NCBI RefSeq assembly: GCF_002735705.1
Contig: NZ_PDZL01000006.1
Span: 124,001 to 188,000, forward strand
Source of the DNA: Janthinobacterium sp. BJB426
Lineage (GTDB): Bacteria > Pseudomonadota > Gammaproteobacteria > Burkholderiales > Burkholderiaceae_D
Direction of reading: 5' to 3'
Length of the DNA stretch: 64,000 nucleotides
In this document: in pieces, positions 45,908-56,433 of the stretch
How the letters are laid out: each line of letters begins with the position of its first letter
Numbering within the stretch: the stretch's first letter is position 1
Translations under genes and position numbers: made by a program
The notes under the pieces: model-generated
What the model was told of the DNA's origin: nothing
The model's input: only the letters and a program-made list of their open reading frames with translations
Databases searched by the model: none

Positions 45908-48900
45908 GTCCATCGACGCCATTCATCCAGCGCCCCGTCGCCACGGCGCTGCTGATGCTGGCCATCGTGCTGGCGGGGCTGGTCGGCTTCAAGTTCCTGC
46001 CGCTGGCGGCCTTGCCGCAGGTGGACTTCCCCACCATCCAGGTACAGACCCTGTACCCGGGCGCCAGTCCGGAAGTCATGGGGCAGACTGTCACGGCGCC
46101 GCTGGAGCGCCAGTTCGGGCAGATGTCGGGCTTGCAGCGCATGAGTTCCACCAGCGCGGCCGGCGTCTCCATCATCACCCTGCAGTTCACCCTGGGCCAG
46201 ACCCTGGACGTGGCCGAGCAGGAAGTGCAGGCGGCCATCAACGCGGGCGGCTCGCTGCTGCCGACGGACTTGCCGGCGCCGCCCGTGTACGCGAAGATCA
46301 ACCCGGCCGACGCGCCCGTGCTGACCCTGGCCATCACGTCGGACACGATGCCGCTGACGCAGGTGCAGAACATCGTCAACACGCGTCTGGCGCTGAAGAT
46401 CAGCCAGGTCAATGGCGTGGGCCTCGTCTCGCTGTCGGGCGGCCAGCGTCCGGCCGTGCGCATCCAGGGCGACACCAAATTGCTGGCGTCGTATGGCCTG
46501 GGCCTCGACAGCTTGCGCACGGCCATCGCGGCGGCCAACGTCAACAGCGCCAAGGGCAGTTTCGACGGCCCCACGCGCTCGTTTACCATCAACGCCAACG
46601 ACCAGCTGGTGACGGCGGAAGACTACAAGCGCCTGATCATCACCTATAAAAACGGCGCACCCGTGCGCCTGTCCGACGTGGCCAACGTCGTCGACAGCGC
46701 GGAAAACACGCGCCTGGGCGCCTGGTCGGGCAAGCAGCCGGCCATCATCCTGAATGTGCAGCGCCAGCCCGGCGCCAACGTCATCAAGACGGTCGACGCC
46801 ATCAAGGCCCTGCTGCCCGACCTGCAGGCCAGCCTGCCGGCGGCCATGAAGCTCGACGTGCTGAGCGACCGCACGACGGGTATCCGCGCCTCGGTCGAAC
46901 ACGTGGAAATGGAACTGCTGTTGTCCGTGCTGCTGGTGGTGCTGGTGATCTTCGCCTTTTTGCACAGCATGCGCGCCACGGTGATCGCCAGCCTGTCCGT
47001 GCCCATTTCCCTGATCGGCGCCTGCGGCGTCATGTATTTGCTCGGCTACAGCTTGAACAACCTGTCGCTGATGGCCTTGACGATTGCCACGGGCTTTGTC
47101 GTCGATGACGCCATCGTCATGATCGAAAACATCGCCCGCTACATCGAAGAGGGCGAAACGCCGATGGCCGCCGCCCTGAAAGGCGCGTCGCAGATCGGCT
47201 TTACCATCATCTCGCTGACGGTGTCATTGATCGCCGTGCTGATTCCCCTGCTGTTCATGGGCGACGTGGTGGGCCGGCTGTTCCGCGAGTTTGCCATGAC
47301 CCTGGCCATCACGATTCTGATTTCCGCCGTGGTCTCGCTGACCCTGGTGCCGATGATGTCGGCGCGCTGGCTGAAAAGCCACGCCGACGAAAAGGTCAGC
47401 GCCACGGGCCAGCGCATCCAGGCTTTCCTCGACCGCGTGATTGTGCAGTACGACCATGCGCTCGTATGGGTCTTGAAACGCCAGGGCCTGACCTTGCTGG
47501 TGGCCCTGGCCACCTTGCTGCTGACCGTCATCCTGTATATCACCATCCCGAAAGGCCTGTTCCCCACGCAGGACACGGGGCAGCTGCAGGCGCGCATCGA
47601 AACCTCGCAAGCCGTCTCGTACGAACGCATGGCCACCTTGCAGCAGGCCGCTGCCAGCGCGCTGTTGGAAGACCCCGCTGTCGATACCCTGAGTTCCCTC
47701 GTTGGCGTCGATGCGGCCAACAACACCATGCTGCACACGGGTAGCATGCTGATCAACCTGAAGCGTCCGCGCAGCGGCAGCCAGGACGAGGTCATGGAGC
47801 GCCTGCGCAACCGCGTGGCCAAGGTGGCCGGCGTGACCCTGTATCTGCAGCCGACGCAGGATCTCACCATCGATGCGGAATCGGGCCCGACGCAGTACCG
47901 CGTCTCGCTCGAAGGGGCCGACACGGCCACCGTCACCGAGTGGGCCGGCAAGCTGGCCGCGCGCATGCGTGAAAAATCGCAGCTGCGCAACGTCGTCACG
48001 GATGCGGGCGCCACGGGCGCCGCCGTCACCGTGGCGATTGACCGCGACAGCGCCGCGCGCATGTCAGTCACCACGGCTACCGTCGACGACGCGCTGTACA
48101 ACGCCTTCGGCCAGCGCATCATTTCGACGATTTTCACGGAAACCAACCAGTACCGCGTCATCCTCGAAGCGCAACCGGGCATCGTCACCACGCCGTCCGA
48201 CCTGTCTGACCTGCAGGTGCGCACGGGTTCCGGCAAGTCGACGCCGCTGTCCGCCTTTGCCAGCGTCAGCGAAAAACAGGCGCCGCTGCAAATCACGCAC
48301 GTGGCGCAGTATCCGGCCACCACCCTGGGTTTCGATACGACGCAGGGCGTGGCGCTGGGCAGCGCCGTCGACGCCATCCGCCAGGCCGCAAAGGATATCG
48401 CCTTGCCGCCATCGGTGACCTTGACCTTCCTCGGCGCGGCCGGCGCATATGAAAACTCGCTGTCGAACCAGCTGTGGCTGATTCTGGCCGCCGTCGTCTG
48501 CGTCTACATCGTGCTGGGCGTGCTGTACGAAAGCTACATCCACCCGCTGACGATTCTGTCGACCCTGCCGTCGGCCGGCGTGGGCGCCTTGCTGGCGTTG
48601 ATGATTTCCGGGCAGGACCTGGGCGTGATCGGCATCATCGGCATCATCCTGCTGATCGGCATCGTCAAGAAGAACGCCATCATGATGATCGACTTTGCCA
48701 TCGAGGCCGAGCGTGACGAGGGGAAAAGCCCGCAGGAAGCCATCCACCAGGCGGCGCTGCTGCGCTTCCGCCCTATCTTGATGACGACCCTGGCGGCCCT
48801 GTTCGCGGCCGTGCCGCTGATGCTGGGCTGGGGCGAGGGCGCCGAGTTGCGCCGTCCGCTGGGCCTGGCCATCTTCGGCGGCCTGATCGTCAGCCAGGTG

Positions 48901-49023
48901 CTGACCCTGTTTACCACGCCCGTCATCTACCTGGCCTTCGACCGCCTGGGCCAGCGCTTCGCGCGCAAGACAGCTGGGGTGAACCTGGACAAGCCGGCCG
49001 ATAACGCGGGGAGCGCCGCGTGA
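45904..49023 (+). CDS. mdtB: RND efflux pump subunit MdtB
   Basis: This 1039-residue proton-driven inner-membrane pump has 12 helices and two large periplasmic loops. The proton-relay aspartates are in ATGFVVDDAIVMIENIARY and the lysine in GIVKKNAIMMIDFAIEAE. Length equals E. coli MdtB (about 1040). It should form a heterotrimer with MdtC. MdtABC exports bile salts, novobiocin and other compounds in enterobacteria; the range here is unknown. It overlaps the genes on both sides by four bases. Confidence 0.94.
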   Translation: MSPSTPFIQRPVATALLMLAIVLAGLVGFKFLPLAALPQVDFPTIQVQTLYPGASPEVMGQTVTAPLERQFGQMSGLQRMSSTSAAGVSIITLQFTLGQTLDVAEQEVQAAINAGGSLLPTDLPAPPVYAKINPADAPVLTLAITSDTMPLTQVQNIVNTRLALKISQVNGVGLVSLSGGQRPAVRIQGDTKLLASYGLGLDSLRTAIAAANVNSAKGSFDGPTRSFTINANDQLVTAEDYKRLIITYKNGAPVRLSDVANVVDSAENTRLGAWSGKQPAIILNVQRQPGANVIKTVDAIKALLPDLQASLPAAMKLDVLSDRTTGIRASVEHVEMELLLSVLLVVLVIFAFLHSMRATVIASLSVPISLIGACGVMYLLGYSLNNLSLMALTIATGFVVDDAIVMIENIARYIEEGETPMAAALKGASQIGFTIISLTVSLIAVLIPLLFMGDVVGRLFREFAMTLAITILISAVVSLTLVPMMSARWLKSHADEKVSATGQRIQAFLDRVIVQYDHALVWVLKRQGLTLLVALATLLLTVILYITIPKGLFPTQDTGQLQARIETSQAVSYERMATLQQAAASALLEDPAVDTLSSLVGVDAANNTMLHTGSMLINLKRPRSGSQDEVMERLRNRVAKVAGVTLYLQPTQDLTIDAESGPTQYRVSLEGADTATVTEWAGKLAARMREKSQLRNVVTDAGATGAAVTVAIDRDSAARMSVTTATVDDALYNAFGQRIISTIFTETNQYRVILEAQPGIVTTPSDLSDLQVRTGSGKSTPLSAFASVSEKQAPLQITHVAQYPATTLGFDTTQGVALGSAVDAIRQAAKDIALPPSVTLTFLGAAGAYENSLSNQLWLILAAVVCVYIVLGVLYESYIHPLTILSTLPSAGVGALLALMISGQDLGVIGIIGIILLIGIVKKNAIMMIDFAIEAERDEGKSPQEAIHQAALLRFRPILMTTLAALFAAVPLMLGWGEGAELRRPLGLAIFGGLIVSQVLTLFTTPVIYLAFDRLGQRFARKTAGVNLDKPADNAGSAA

Positions 49024-52000
49024 ACCTGTCCGAACCGTTCGTCAAGCGTCCCATCGCCACCGTGCTGCTGACCATCGGCATCGCGCTGGCGGGTATCGGC
49101 GCCTTCTTCGTGCTGCCCGTCTCGCCGCTGCCGCAGGTCGATTATCCGACCATTTCCGTCAGCGCCAGCCTGCCCGGCGCCAGCCCCGCGACCATGGCCA
49201 CCTCGGTGGCCACGCCGTTGGAACGGCGCCTGGGCGTGATCTCGGGCGTGAACGAGATGACGTCGTCGTCGGGTACGGGTTCGGCGCGCATCAACCTGCA
49301 GTTCGACTTGAACCGCAAGATCGATTCGGCCGCGCGCGAAGTGCAGGCCGCGATTGCCGCTGCGCGCGTGGACTTGCCGGCCACCTTGCGCAGCAATCCC
49401 ACCTACCGCAAGGCCAATCCGTCCGATGCACCTGTCATCATCCTGGCGCTGACGTCGAAAACGCGCACACCGGGCCAGATCTACGACGCCGTGTCGAACC
49501 TGGTGCAGCAAAAAGTGGCGCAAGTGAAGGGCGTGGGCGACGTGGAACTGGGTGGCGGCTCGCTGCCGGCCGTGCGCGTGGAACTGGTGCCATATCAACT
49601 CAATCACTATGCCGTGTCGATGGAAGACGTGCGCGCCGCCATCCAGGCCAGCAACGCCAACCGCCCGAAAGGGGCGATTTCCGGCGACGAACGCAGCCTG
49701 CAAATCTATTCGGGCGCGGCGACGGCGTCGGGCGGGCGCAGCGCCGCCGATTACCGCAGCCTGGTCGTGGCCTGGCGCGACGGCGCCGCCATCCGCCTCG
49801 ACGACGTGGCCGAAGTGATCGACGGCGTGGAGAACAACAATACCCTGGGCCTGTTCAATGGCGACCCGGCCGTCATCGTGCTGATCACGCGCCAGCCGGG
49901 CGCCAACGTCATCGCCACGGTGGACGGCGTGCGCGCGCTGCTGCCGCAACTGCAGGCGCAGCTGCCGGGCGACATCAAGCTGCAGGTGGCGTCCGACAGC
50001 ACCAATTCCATCCGCTCGTCCCTGCACGAGATCGAGTTCACCCTGATCCTGTCCATCGTGCTGGTCGTGCTGGTGGTCAGCGCCTTTTTGCGCAGCGTGC
50101 GCGCCACCATCATCCCGGCTGTCGCCACCATCGTCTCGCTGCTGGGCACTTTCGGCGTGATGTACATGCTGGGTTTCAGCCTGAATAACCTTTCCTTGAT
50201 GGCGCTCACGGTGGCCACGGGCTTTGTCGTCGATGATGCCATCGTGGTGCTGGAAAATACGCAGCGCCACATCGAGGCGGGCATGGACCGGTTCAAGGCG
50301 GCCCTGCTGGGCGCGCGCGAAGTGGGCTTTACGGTGCTGTCGATCAGCCTGTCGCTGGTGGCCGTCTTCATCCCGCTGCTGTTCATGGGCGGGCAGGTGG
50401 GACGGCTGTTCCGCGAGTTCGCCGTGACCCTGTCTGCCGCCGTGATGATTTCGCTCGTCATTTCACTGACGACCACGCCGATGATGTGCGCCTGGCTGCT
50501 GAAAAGCGGCGCGCAGCACAAGCCGCCTGGCCGTGTCGCGCGCTGGTTCGAACGCGGGTTCGAGCGCATGCTGACAGTCTATGAGCACTGCCTGGACTGG
50601 GCCTTGTCGAGTGCCGCTCTCGTGATGACCATCCTCGTCTTCGTCGTCGGCCTGAACGTGTACCTGTTCGCGGCCGCGCCCAAGGGCTTCTTCCCGCAGC
50701 AGGATACGGGCCAGATCAATGGCGGCATGCGCGCCGACCAGAGCATCTCGTTCCAGGCCATGCAGAGTAAATTGCGCCAGCTGGTCGACATCATCAAGGA
50801 TGATCCGGCCGTCGCCACCGTCGTCGGATTCACGGGCGGCGGACGGGCAGGGGGCGGCTTCATGTTCATCGACCTCAAACCCGCGTCGCAGCGCACGGAC
50901 AAGGGCCAGGCCGTGATCGCCCGCCTGCGCCCGCAGCTGGCCAAGGTGACGGGCATTTCGCTGTTCCTCAACCCCGTGCAGGATTTGCGCATGGGCGGGC
51001 GTTCAAGCAATTCGACCTACCAGTACACCCTGATCAGCGACAACCAGGCGGACCTGAAGAAGTGGGCGGCCAAGCTGGCCGACCAGATGAAGCTGCAGCC
51101 GGCCCTGATCGATGTCGACACGGACCAGGCGGAAAACGGCGTGGAAACCTTTGTCAGCATCGACAAGGACCGCGCCACGCAGCTGGGCGTGCAAGTCAAG
51201 GATATCGACAATGCGCTGTACAACAGCTTCGGCCAGCGCCAGGTGGCGACCATCTACGATGAGCTGAACCAGTACCACGTGATCATGGAAGTGGCGCCGC
51301 GCTATGCGCAAAGTCCGGAAGCGCTGCGCTCCGTGTACGTGCCGGCGTCGAATGCGGCGGCCGTCGCAGCCAGCGCCACGACAGCAACCACCAGCACCGC
51401 CACCACCAGCGTGGCGCCGTCGAATACGACGGCGGCGCGCGACCCGTCCAGCGGCTCGGCCCTGTCCACGACCCTGGCGCACATGGTGCCGCTGTCGTCG
51501 TTCAGCACCTTCGCGGAAAGCTCGACGGCCACCTCGATCAATCACCAGGGCGGGGAGCTGGCGACCACCGTGTCGTTCAACCTGGCCGACGGCTATCCGC
51601 TCAGCGACGGGCAGGCTGCCGTGGCCCAGGCAGAGTCGGAAATCGGCATGCCCGTCAATGTGCGCGGCAGCTTCCAGGGTTCGGCGAAGAGCGCGCAGGA
51701 CAGCAACAAGGAGCAGCCGCTGTTGATCCTGGCGGCCATCGTGGTGATCTACATCGTGCTGGGCATCCTGTACGAAAGCCTGATCCACCCGATCACCGTG
51801 CTGTCGACTTTGCCCTCGGCAGGCGTGGGCGCCGTGCTGGCCTTGCTGCTGTTCCGCATGGAGTTTTCCATCATCGCCCTGATCGGGGTGTTCCTGTTGA
51901 TCGGTATTGTCAAGAAAAATGCTATATTGATCATCGACTTCGCGCTGGAGGCCGAGCGTTCGCGCGGGCTGACAGCTGTGGAAGCGGTGCGCGAGGCATG

Positions 52001-52265
52001 TTTGCTGCGTTTCCGCCCCATTCTGATGACCACCCTGGCGGCGGCGCTTGGCGCCTTGCCGCTGGCGATCGGTTTCGGCGAGGGGTCAGAGCTACGCCAG
52101 CCCTTGGGGGTCGCCATCATCGGCGGCCTGATTGCCAGCCAGTTACTCACATTGCTGACCACCCCGGTGGTCTACATCCTGCTCGACAAGCTGCGCACGC
52201 GCAGCGCCGACGAGCAGCAATTGAGCCGCATTCCTGGGCCAGATAACCCGAGCACACAATCATGA
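49020..52265 (+). CDS. mdtC: RND efflux pump subunit MdtC with Ala/Thr insert
   Basis: This 1081-residue partner pump of MdtB has ATGFVVDDAIVVLENTQRH with the relay aspartates and GIVKKNAILIIDFALEAE with the lysine. It is about 55 residues longer than E. coli MdtC. Most of the excess is a low-complexity Ala/Thr/Ser segment at about residues 777-821 in the second periplasmic loop, between the conserved SVYVPASN and HMVPLSSFS. The insert is probably a flexible surface loop. The gene overlaps mdtB and the following channel gene by four bases each. Confidence 0.93.
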   Translation: MNLSEPFVKRPIATVLLTIGIALAGIGAFFVLPVSPLPQVDYPTISVSASLPGASPATMATSVATPLERRLGVISGVNEMTSSSGTGSARINLQFDLNRKIDSAAREVQAAIAAARVDLPATLRSNPTYRKANPSDAPVIILALTSKTRTPGQIYDAVSNLVQQKVAQVKGVGDVELGGGSLPAVRVELVPYQLNHYAVSMEDVRAAIQASNANRPKGAISGDERSLQIYSGAATASGGRSAADYRSLVVAWRDGAAIRLDDVAEVIDGVENNNTLGLFNGDPAVIVLITRQPGANVIATVDGVRALLPQLQAQLPGDIKLQVASDSTNSIRSSLHEIEFTLILSIVLVVLVVSAFLRSVRATIIPAVATIVSLLGTFGVMYMLGFSLNNLSLMALTVATGFVVDDAIVVLENTQRHIEAGMDRFKAALLGAREVGFTVLSISLSLVAVFIPLLFMGGQVGRLFREFAVTLSAAVMISLVISLTTTPMMCAWLLKSGAQHKPPGRVARWFERGFERMLTVYEHCLDWALSSAALVMTILVFVVGLNVYLFAAAPKGFFPQQDTGQINGGMRADQSISFQAMQSKLRQLVDIIKDDPAVATVVGFTGGGRAGGGFMFIDLKPASQRTDKGQAVIARLRPQLAKVTGISLFLNPVQDLRMGGRSSNSTYQYTLISDNQADLKKWAAKLADQMKLQPALIDVDTDQAENGVETFVSIDKDRATQLGVQVKDIDNALYNSFGQRQVATIYDELNQYHVIMEVAPRYAQSPEALRSVYVPASNAAAVAASATTATTSTATTSVAPSNTTAARDPSSGSALSTTLAHMVPLSSFSTFAESSTATSINHQGGELATTVSFNLADGYPLSDGQAAVAQAESEIGMPVNVRGSFQGSAKSAQDSNKEQPLLILAAIVVIYIVLGILYESLIHPITVLSTLPSAGVGAVLALLLFRMEFSIIALIGVFLLIGIVKKNAILIIDFALEAERSRGLTAVEAVREACLLRFRPILMTTLAAALGALPLAIGFGEGSELRQPLGVAIIGGLIASQLLTLLTTPVVYILLDKLRTRSADEQQLSRIPGPDNPSTQS

Positions 52266-53692
52266 AGCAAGTAAAACCTATTCCATCCGCCGTCCCCGCA
52301 CGCCACCTGCCGGCACTGGCCGCTGCCACCGCTTTCCTGCTGCTGGCCGGCTGCGCCGTCAGCCCCGCGTATGAAACGCCGACGGCGGCCGCGCCGCAAA
52401 CGTTCAAGGAGGCGGCCGGCTGGCAGCCCGCCGCGCCGGCCGATACCCTGGAGCGGGGCCCCTGGTGGACCCTGTTCGGCGACGCGCAGCTGAACCAGCT
52501 GGCCGAAGGCATTGACATCTCGAACCAGAACGTGGCTGCCGCCATCGCCTCGTATGAACAGGCGCGCGCGCTGGTGCGGGAACAGCGCGCCTCGCTGTTC
52601 CCGACAGTGAACCTGACGGGCAGCGGTGCCCGTTCCGGCGGCGGGGGCGAGCAGCAGACGAACAACAACTTCAAGGCGGCCATCGGCGCCTCGTGGGAAC
52701 CGGACGTGTGGGGCAAGCTGCGCGCCGGTGTGACGGGGGCGGACGCCAGCGCCAGCGCCAGTGCGGCCGACCTGGCTGCCGCCCGCCTGTCGGCGCAGGG
52801 CGAGCTGGCCACCAATTACTTTTCGCTGCGCCAGAGCGATGCGCAGATCGCGCTGCTCACTGCCACGATCGACGGCTACAAGCGCGTGCTGGAGATCACC
52901 GGCAACCGCTTCAACTCCGGTATCGCCGCCAAGTCCGATCTGCTGCAGGCGCAGACGCAGCTGGCCAATGCGCAGATCGACCTGTCCAGCCAGACGCGGG
53001 CGCGCGCGCAGCTGGAACACGCGATCGCGATACTTTTGGGTCGTGCCCCGTCCGACTTCAGCCTGGCCGTGGCGCCATGGACGCTGACCGTGCCCGAGGT
53101 GCCGCTGGGCGTGCCATCGACCCTGCTGCAGCGCCGTCCCGACATCGCGGCCGCCGAACGCCGGGTGGCTGTGGCCAACGAGCAGATCGGCATCGCCCGT
53201 TCGGCCTACTATCCAAGCCTGAACCTGACGGGATCGTATGGCTCGGGCGCCAGCCGTGTGGGCGACCTGTTCAATGCGTCGTCGAGCCTGTGGTCGCTGG
53301 GCGTGTCGGCCGCGCAAACCCTGTTCAACGCGGGCGCCACCACGGCCAGCGTGGATGCGGCCAAGGCAGGTCATGAGGCGGCTGTGGCGCGCTACCGTCA
53401 GACGGTACTCAGTGCCTTTGGCGCCGTGGAAGACCAGTTGTCGGCCACGCGCGCGCTGGCAGAGCAGCTGGCCTTGCGCCAGCAGGCATCGTCCGCCGCC
53501 GACCAGGTCGAGCAGCAGATGCTGAACCGCTACAATGCGGGCCAGGTCGGCTATACGGACGTGGTGACGGCGCAAGTGACGGCCCTGTCGGCGCGCCGTT
53601 CGCTGGTGCAGGCGCAGGCGGACCGCCAGACGACGGCCGTGGCCCTGATCCAGTCGCTGGGCGGCGGCTGGCACGTGCCGCAGGCGCAATAA
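52262..53692 (+). CDS. RND outer-membrane efflux channel lipoprotein (NodT family)
   Basis: This 476-residue outer-membrane factor is of the TolC/NodT type. A lipoprotein signal is visible with lipobox LAGC (Cys31). Two repeats of the long helical barrel follow; GNRFNSGIAAKSDLLQAQTQ and LNRYNAGQVGYTDVVTAQVT are the equivalent helix segments. As last gene of the mdt operon it completes the tripartite pump, unlike in E. coli where TolC is encoded elsewhere. Confidence 0.93.
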   Translation: MKQVKPIPSAVPARHLPALAAATAFLLLAGCAVSPAYETPTAAAPQTFKEAAGWQPAAPADTLERGPWWTLFGDAQLNQLAEGIDISNQNVAAAIASYEQARALVREQRASLFPTVNLTGSGARSGGGGEQQTNNNFKAAIGASWEPDVWGKLRAGVTGADASASASAADLAAARLSAQGELATNYFSLRQSDAQIALLTATIDGYKRVLEITGNRFNSGIAAKSDLLQAQTQLANAQIDLSSQTRARAQLEHAIAILLGRAPSDFSLAVAPWTLTVPEVPLGVPSTLLQRRPDIAAAERRVAVANEQIGIARSAYYPSLNLTGSYGSGASRVGDLFNASSSLWSLGVSAAQTLFNAGATTASVDAAKAGHEAAVARYRQTVLSAFGAVEDQLSATRALAEQLALRQQASSAADQVEQQMLNRYNAGQVGYTDVVTAQVTALSARRSLVQAQADRQTTAVALIQSLGGGWHVPQAQ

Positions 53693-53760
53693 CGGGGTAA
53701 TCAGGCGCAGGAAAACCCCTGCGCCAAATTCGCGTTTTTACGCGCTGCTTGAGTGCTAGA

Positions 53761-56433
53761 ATGCAAGATTATCAATTGCCGGCCATGGCAAGGTTTGCCG
53801 AGGCTGGTTTCTTGCAGACGATGATAACCCGCAAACGCAGCAAAACCAGTCTGGCCAGCCTGCCTACTGTTACGGAAGCGCCCACCATCGGGTTTCCCGT
53901 GGTGGCCATCGGCGCTTCCGCCGGCGGACTCGACCCTATTGTCGCTTTCCTGACCCATGTGCCGCCGGAAAGCGGCATCGCCTATGTGGTGATCCAGCAC
54001 CTTGATCCCACGCAAAAAGCCCTGTTGCCGGAACTGCTGCAGCGGGCCACCAGCATTCCCGTCACGGAAATCACGCATCAGACCGCATTGCGGCCCAACC
54101 ATATTTACGTGATCCCGTCGAATGCCGACCTCGGCCTGTCGAAGGGGCGTTTCCTGCTCAGCGAACCGCTGCAGCTGCGCGGACACCGCTTGCCCATCAA
54201 TGCTTTCTTGGAAAGCCTGGCGGCCGAGCTGGGCGAACTGGCCGTGGGCGTGATTCTGTCCGGCATGGGCAGCGACGGCACGCGCGGCTTGCAGGCCATC
54301 AAGCAGGCGGGCGGCCTGACCCTGGCCCAGCATCCCGATACGGCCAAGTTCGACATGATGCCGCAAAGCGCTATCGCTGCCGACGCCGTGGACCTCGTCG
54401 ATTTTCCCGACAAGATGCCGGAAAAGATCGTCAGTTACCTGTTTCGCAGCAGCTTCCTGGAGTTGCCGGGCAGGGAGCCGAGCGGACGCAATGCATTGCA
54501 GGAAATTGTCGCCTTGCTGTCCGAACATACGGGCAACAGCTTCTCGGACTACAAGATCAATACGGTGCTGCGCCGCATCGAACGCCGCATGAGCCTGTAC
54601 CAGATGACGTCGATGGAAGAGTACATTCCCTATCTGCGTAACAATCCCGCGGAAATCGACTTGCTGTTCAAGGAATTGCTGATCGGCGTGACGAATTTTT
54701 TCCGCGATCCGAAAGTGTGGGAATACCTGAAGATGGTGGTCTTGCCGCAAATGCTGGCGGCTCACCCGGACGGGCGCGCGTTCAAGGCCTGGATTCCTGC
54801 CTGTTCCACGGGTGAGGAAGCGTATTCGCTGGCCATGGTCTTCCATGAAGTGGTGGCCGGCAGCAACCCGCCGGCGAAATACAGCCTGCAGATTTTTGCC
54901 ACCGACCTGTCGGCCGACGCCATCGACCGCGCGCGCCAGGGCCGTTTTCCGCCAACGATCAGCAGCGATGTGTCGGCCGAGCGTCTGGAACGGTTTTTCT
55001 TGCAGGACAAGAACGATTACCTGGTCCGGAAAGAGATCCGCAACATGATCATCTTTGCCCAGCAAAACATCATTTCGGACCCGCCGTTTACCAAGCTCGA
55101 CATCCTGTGCTGCCGCAATCTGTTGATTTATCTCAATGCCAAGCTGCAGCAGCGTTTGATTCCCCTGTTTCATTACGCCTTGAACCGCGACGGCGTTTTG
55201 CTGTTGGGCAGCGCCGACACGCCCGGTCATTTTTCCGACCTGTTTTCGCCGCTGACGACATCGACCCGGTTGTACCGCCGTCTCGACAACCTGGCGCGCC
55301 AGCGCCTGCTGACGTACTTCCCCACCAAGGTGTCGTCGGCCACTCCTCCTACCCCCAGCGACACGAGAGAAGTCAGCATGCCCGGAAAAATCCAATCCCA
55401 TGTCGAGCAATTATTGCTCCAGAAATATTCGCCTGCGGCCGTGCTGCTGAACCAGGATGGGGACATCCTGTATATCAATGGCCGCACGGGCGCCTTCCTG
55501 GAGCCGGCGGCCGGCAAGGCCAACTGGAATATCCACGCCATGGCGCGCGAGGGCTTGCGCTACGAGCTGGCCAGCCTGATCAAGCAGGCGCTGCAAAGCG
55601 AAAGCGTGGTGCGCCTGAAGGGGCTGGTGGTCAAGGACCATCTGGGGCAGTCGCTGGGCGTGGACTTGAGCGCGGAAGCGCTGAGCCAGCCTGAATCCTT
55701 GCGCGGCATGGTCTTCGTCACGTTTTCCAGCGTGCCTTTGGTGGCCGAGGCGCGCCGCGGCCGCTCGCCGAATCCCAAGGTGCTGGAACTGGAGCAGCAG
55801 CTGATCCAGGCGCGCAATGAAATCCAGGCCGTGCGCGACGAAATGCAGACCTCGCGCGAAGAGCTCAAATCGGCCAACGAGGAATTGCAGTCGACCAATG
55901 AAGAGTTGCAATCGGCGAACGAAGAGCTGACCACGTCGAAGGAAGAAATGCAGTCGCTCAATGAGGAGTTGTACACCGTCAATGCCGAGCTGCAATCGAA
56001 GGTCGATGATTTGTCGCTGGTCAATAGCGACATGAAAAATCTGCTTAATAGTACCGATATCGCCACCATCTTCCTCGACAGCGACCTGCGCATCCGCCGC
56101 TTCACGGCGCCGGCCACGCAAATCTACAAGCTGATCCAGACGGACTTGCGCCGCCCGCTCAGCGACATCGTCAACGACCTCGCCTACCCGAACCTGGAGG
56201 CGGACGCGCTGGAAGTTATCCGCAGCCTCGTGTTTTGCGAGCGGCAAGTGCAGACCAAGAATGGGCGCTGGTACAACGTGCGCATCATGCCGTACCGCAC
56301 GGTGGAAAATGTCATCGATGGCGTGGTGGTGACCTTTATTAATATTACCGAGTCGAAGGTACTGGAAGCCCAGTTGCGCCAGATCCAGTCCGGCGCTGCG
56401 GCGGCAGGCAATAGCGGCGAGAACGTGTCATGA
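53761..56433 (+). CDS. CheB-CheR-PAS fusion signalling protein
   Basis: This protein of about 890 residues joins a CheB methylesterase domain (about 47-225; Ser53 in GASAGG, His80, Asp172 in GMGSDGT), a CheR methyltransferase domain (about 245-500; CSTGEEAYSLAM, CRNLLIYL), a PAS-like domain (about 546-655), a long coiled coil of EEL repeats (about 674-763) and a C-terminal PAS domain (about 765-880). CheB lacks a receiver domain. The start is uncertain: ATGs at 53761, 53785 and 53821 are possible. It overlaps the next gene, a histidine kinase, by four bases, so both should act in one pathway. Confidence 0.9.
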   Translation: MQDYQLPAMARFAEAGFLQTMITRKRSKTSLASLPTVTEAPTIGFPVVAIGASAGGLDPIVAFLTHVPPESGIAYVVIQHLDPTQKALLPELLQRATSIPVTEITHQTALRPNHIYVIPSNADLGLSKGRFLLSEPLQLRGHRLPINAFLESLAAELGELAVGVILSGMGSDGTRGLQAIKQAGGLTLAQHPDTAKFDMMPQSAIAADAVDLVDFPDKMPEKIVSYLFRSSFLELPGREPSGRNALQEIVALLSEHTGNSFSDYKINTVLRRIERRMSLYQMTSMEEYIPYLRNNPAEIDLLFKELLIGVTNFFRDPKVWEYLKMVVLPQMLAAHPDGRAFKAWIPACSTGEEAYSLAMVFHEVVAGSNPPAKYSLQIFATDLSADAIDRARQGRFPPTISSDVSAERLERFFLQDKNDYLVRKEIRNMIIFAQQNIISDPPFTKLDILCCRNLLIYLNAKLQQRLIPLFHYALNRDGVLLLGSADTPGHFSDLFSPLTTSTRLYRRLDNLARQRLLTYFPTKVSSATPPTPSDTREVSMPGKIQSHVEQLLLQKYSPAAVLLNQDGDILYINGRTGAFLEPAAGKANWNIHAMAREGLRYELASLIKQALQSESVVRLKGLVVKDHLGQSLGVDLSAEALSQPESLRGMVFVTFSSVPLVAEARRGRSPNPKVLELEQQLIQARNEIQAVRDEMQTSREELKSANEELQSTNEELQSANEELTTSKEEMQSLNEELYTVNAELQSKVDDLSLVNSDMKNLLNSTDIATIFLDSDLRIRRFTAPATQIYKLIQTDLRRPLSDIVNDLAYPNLEADALEVIRSLVFCERQVQTKNGRWYNVRIMPYRTVENVIDGVVVTFINITESKVLEAQLRQIQSGAAAAGNSGENVS

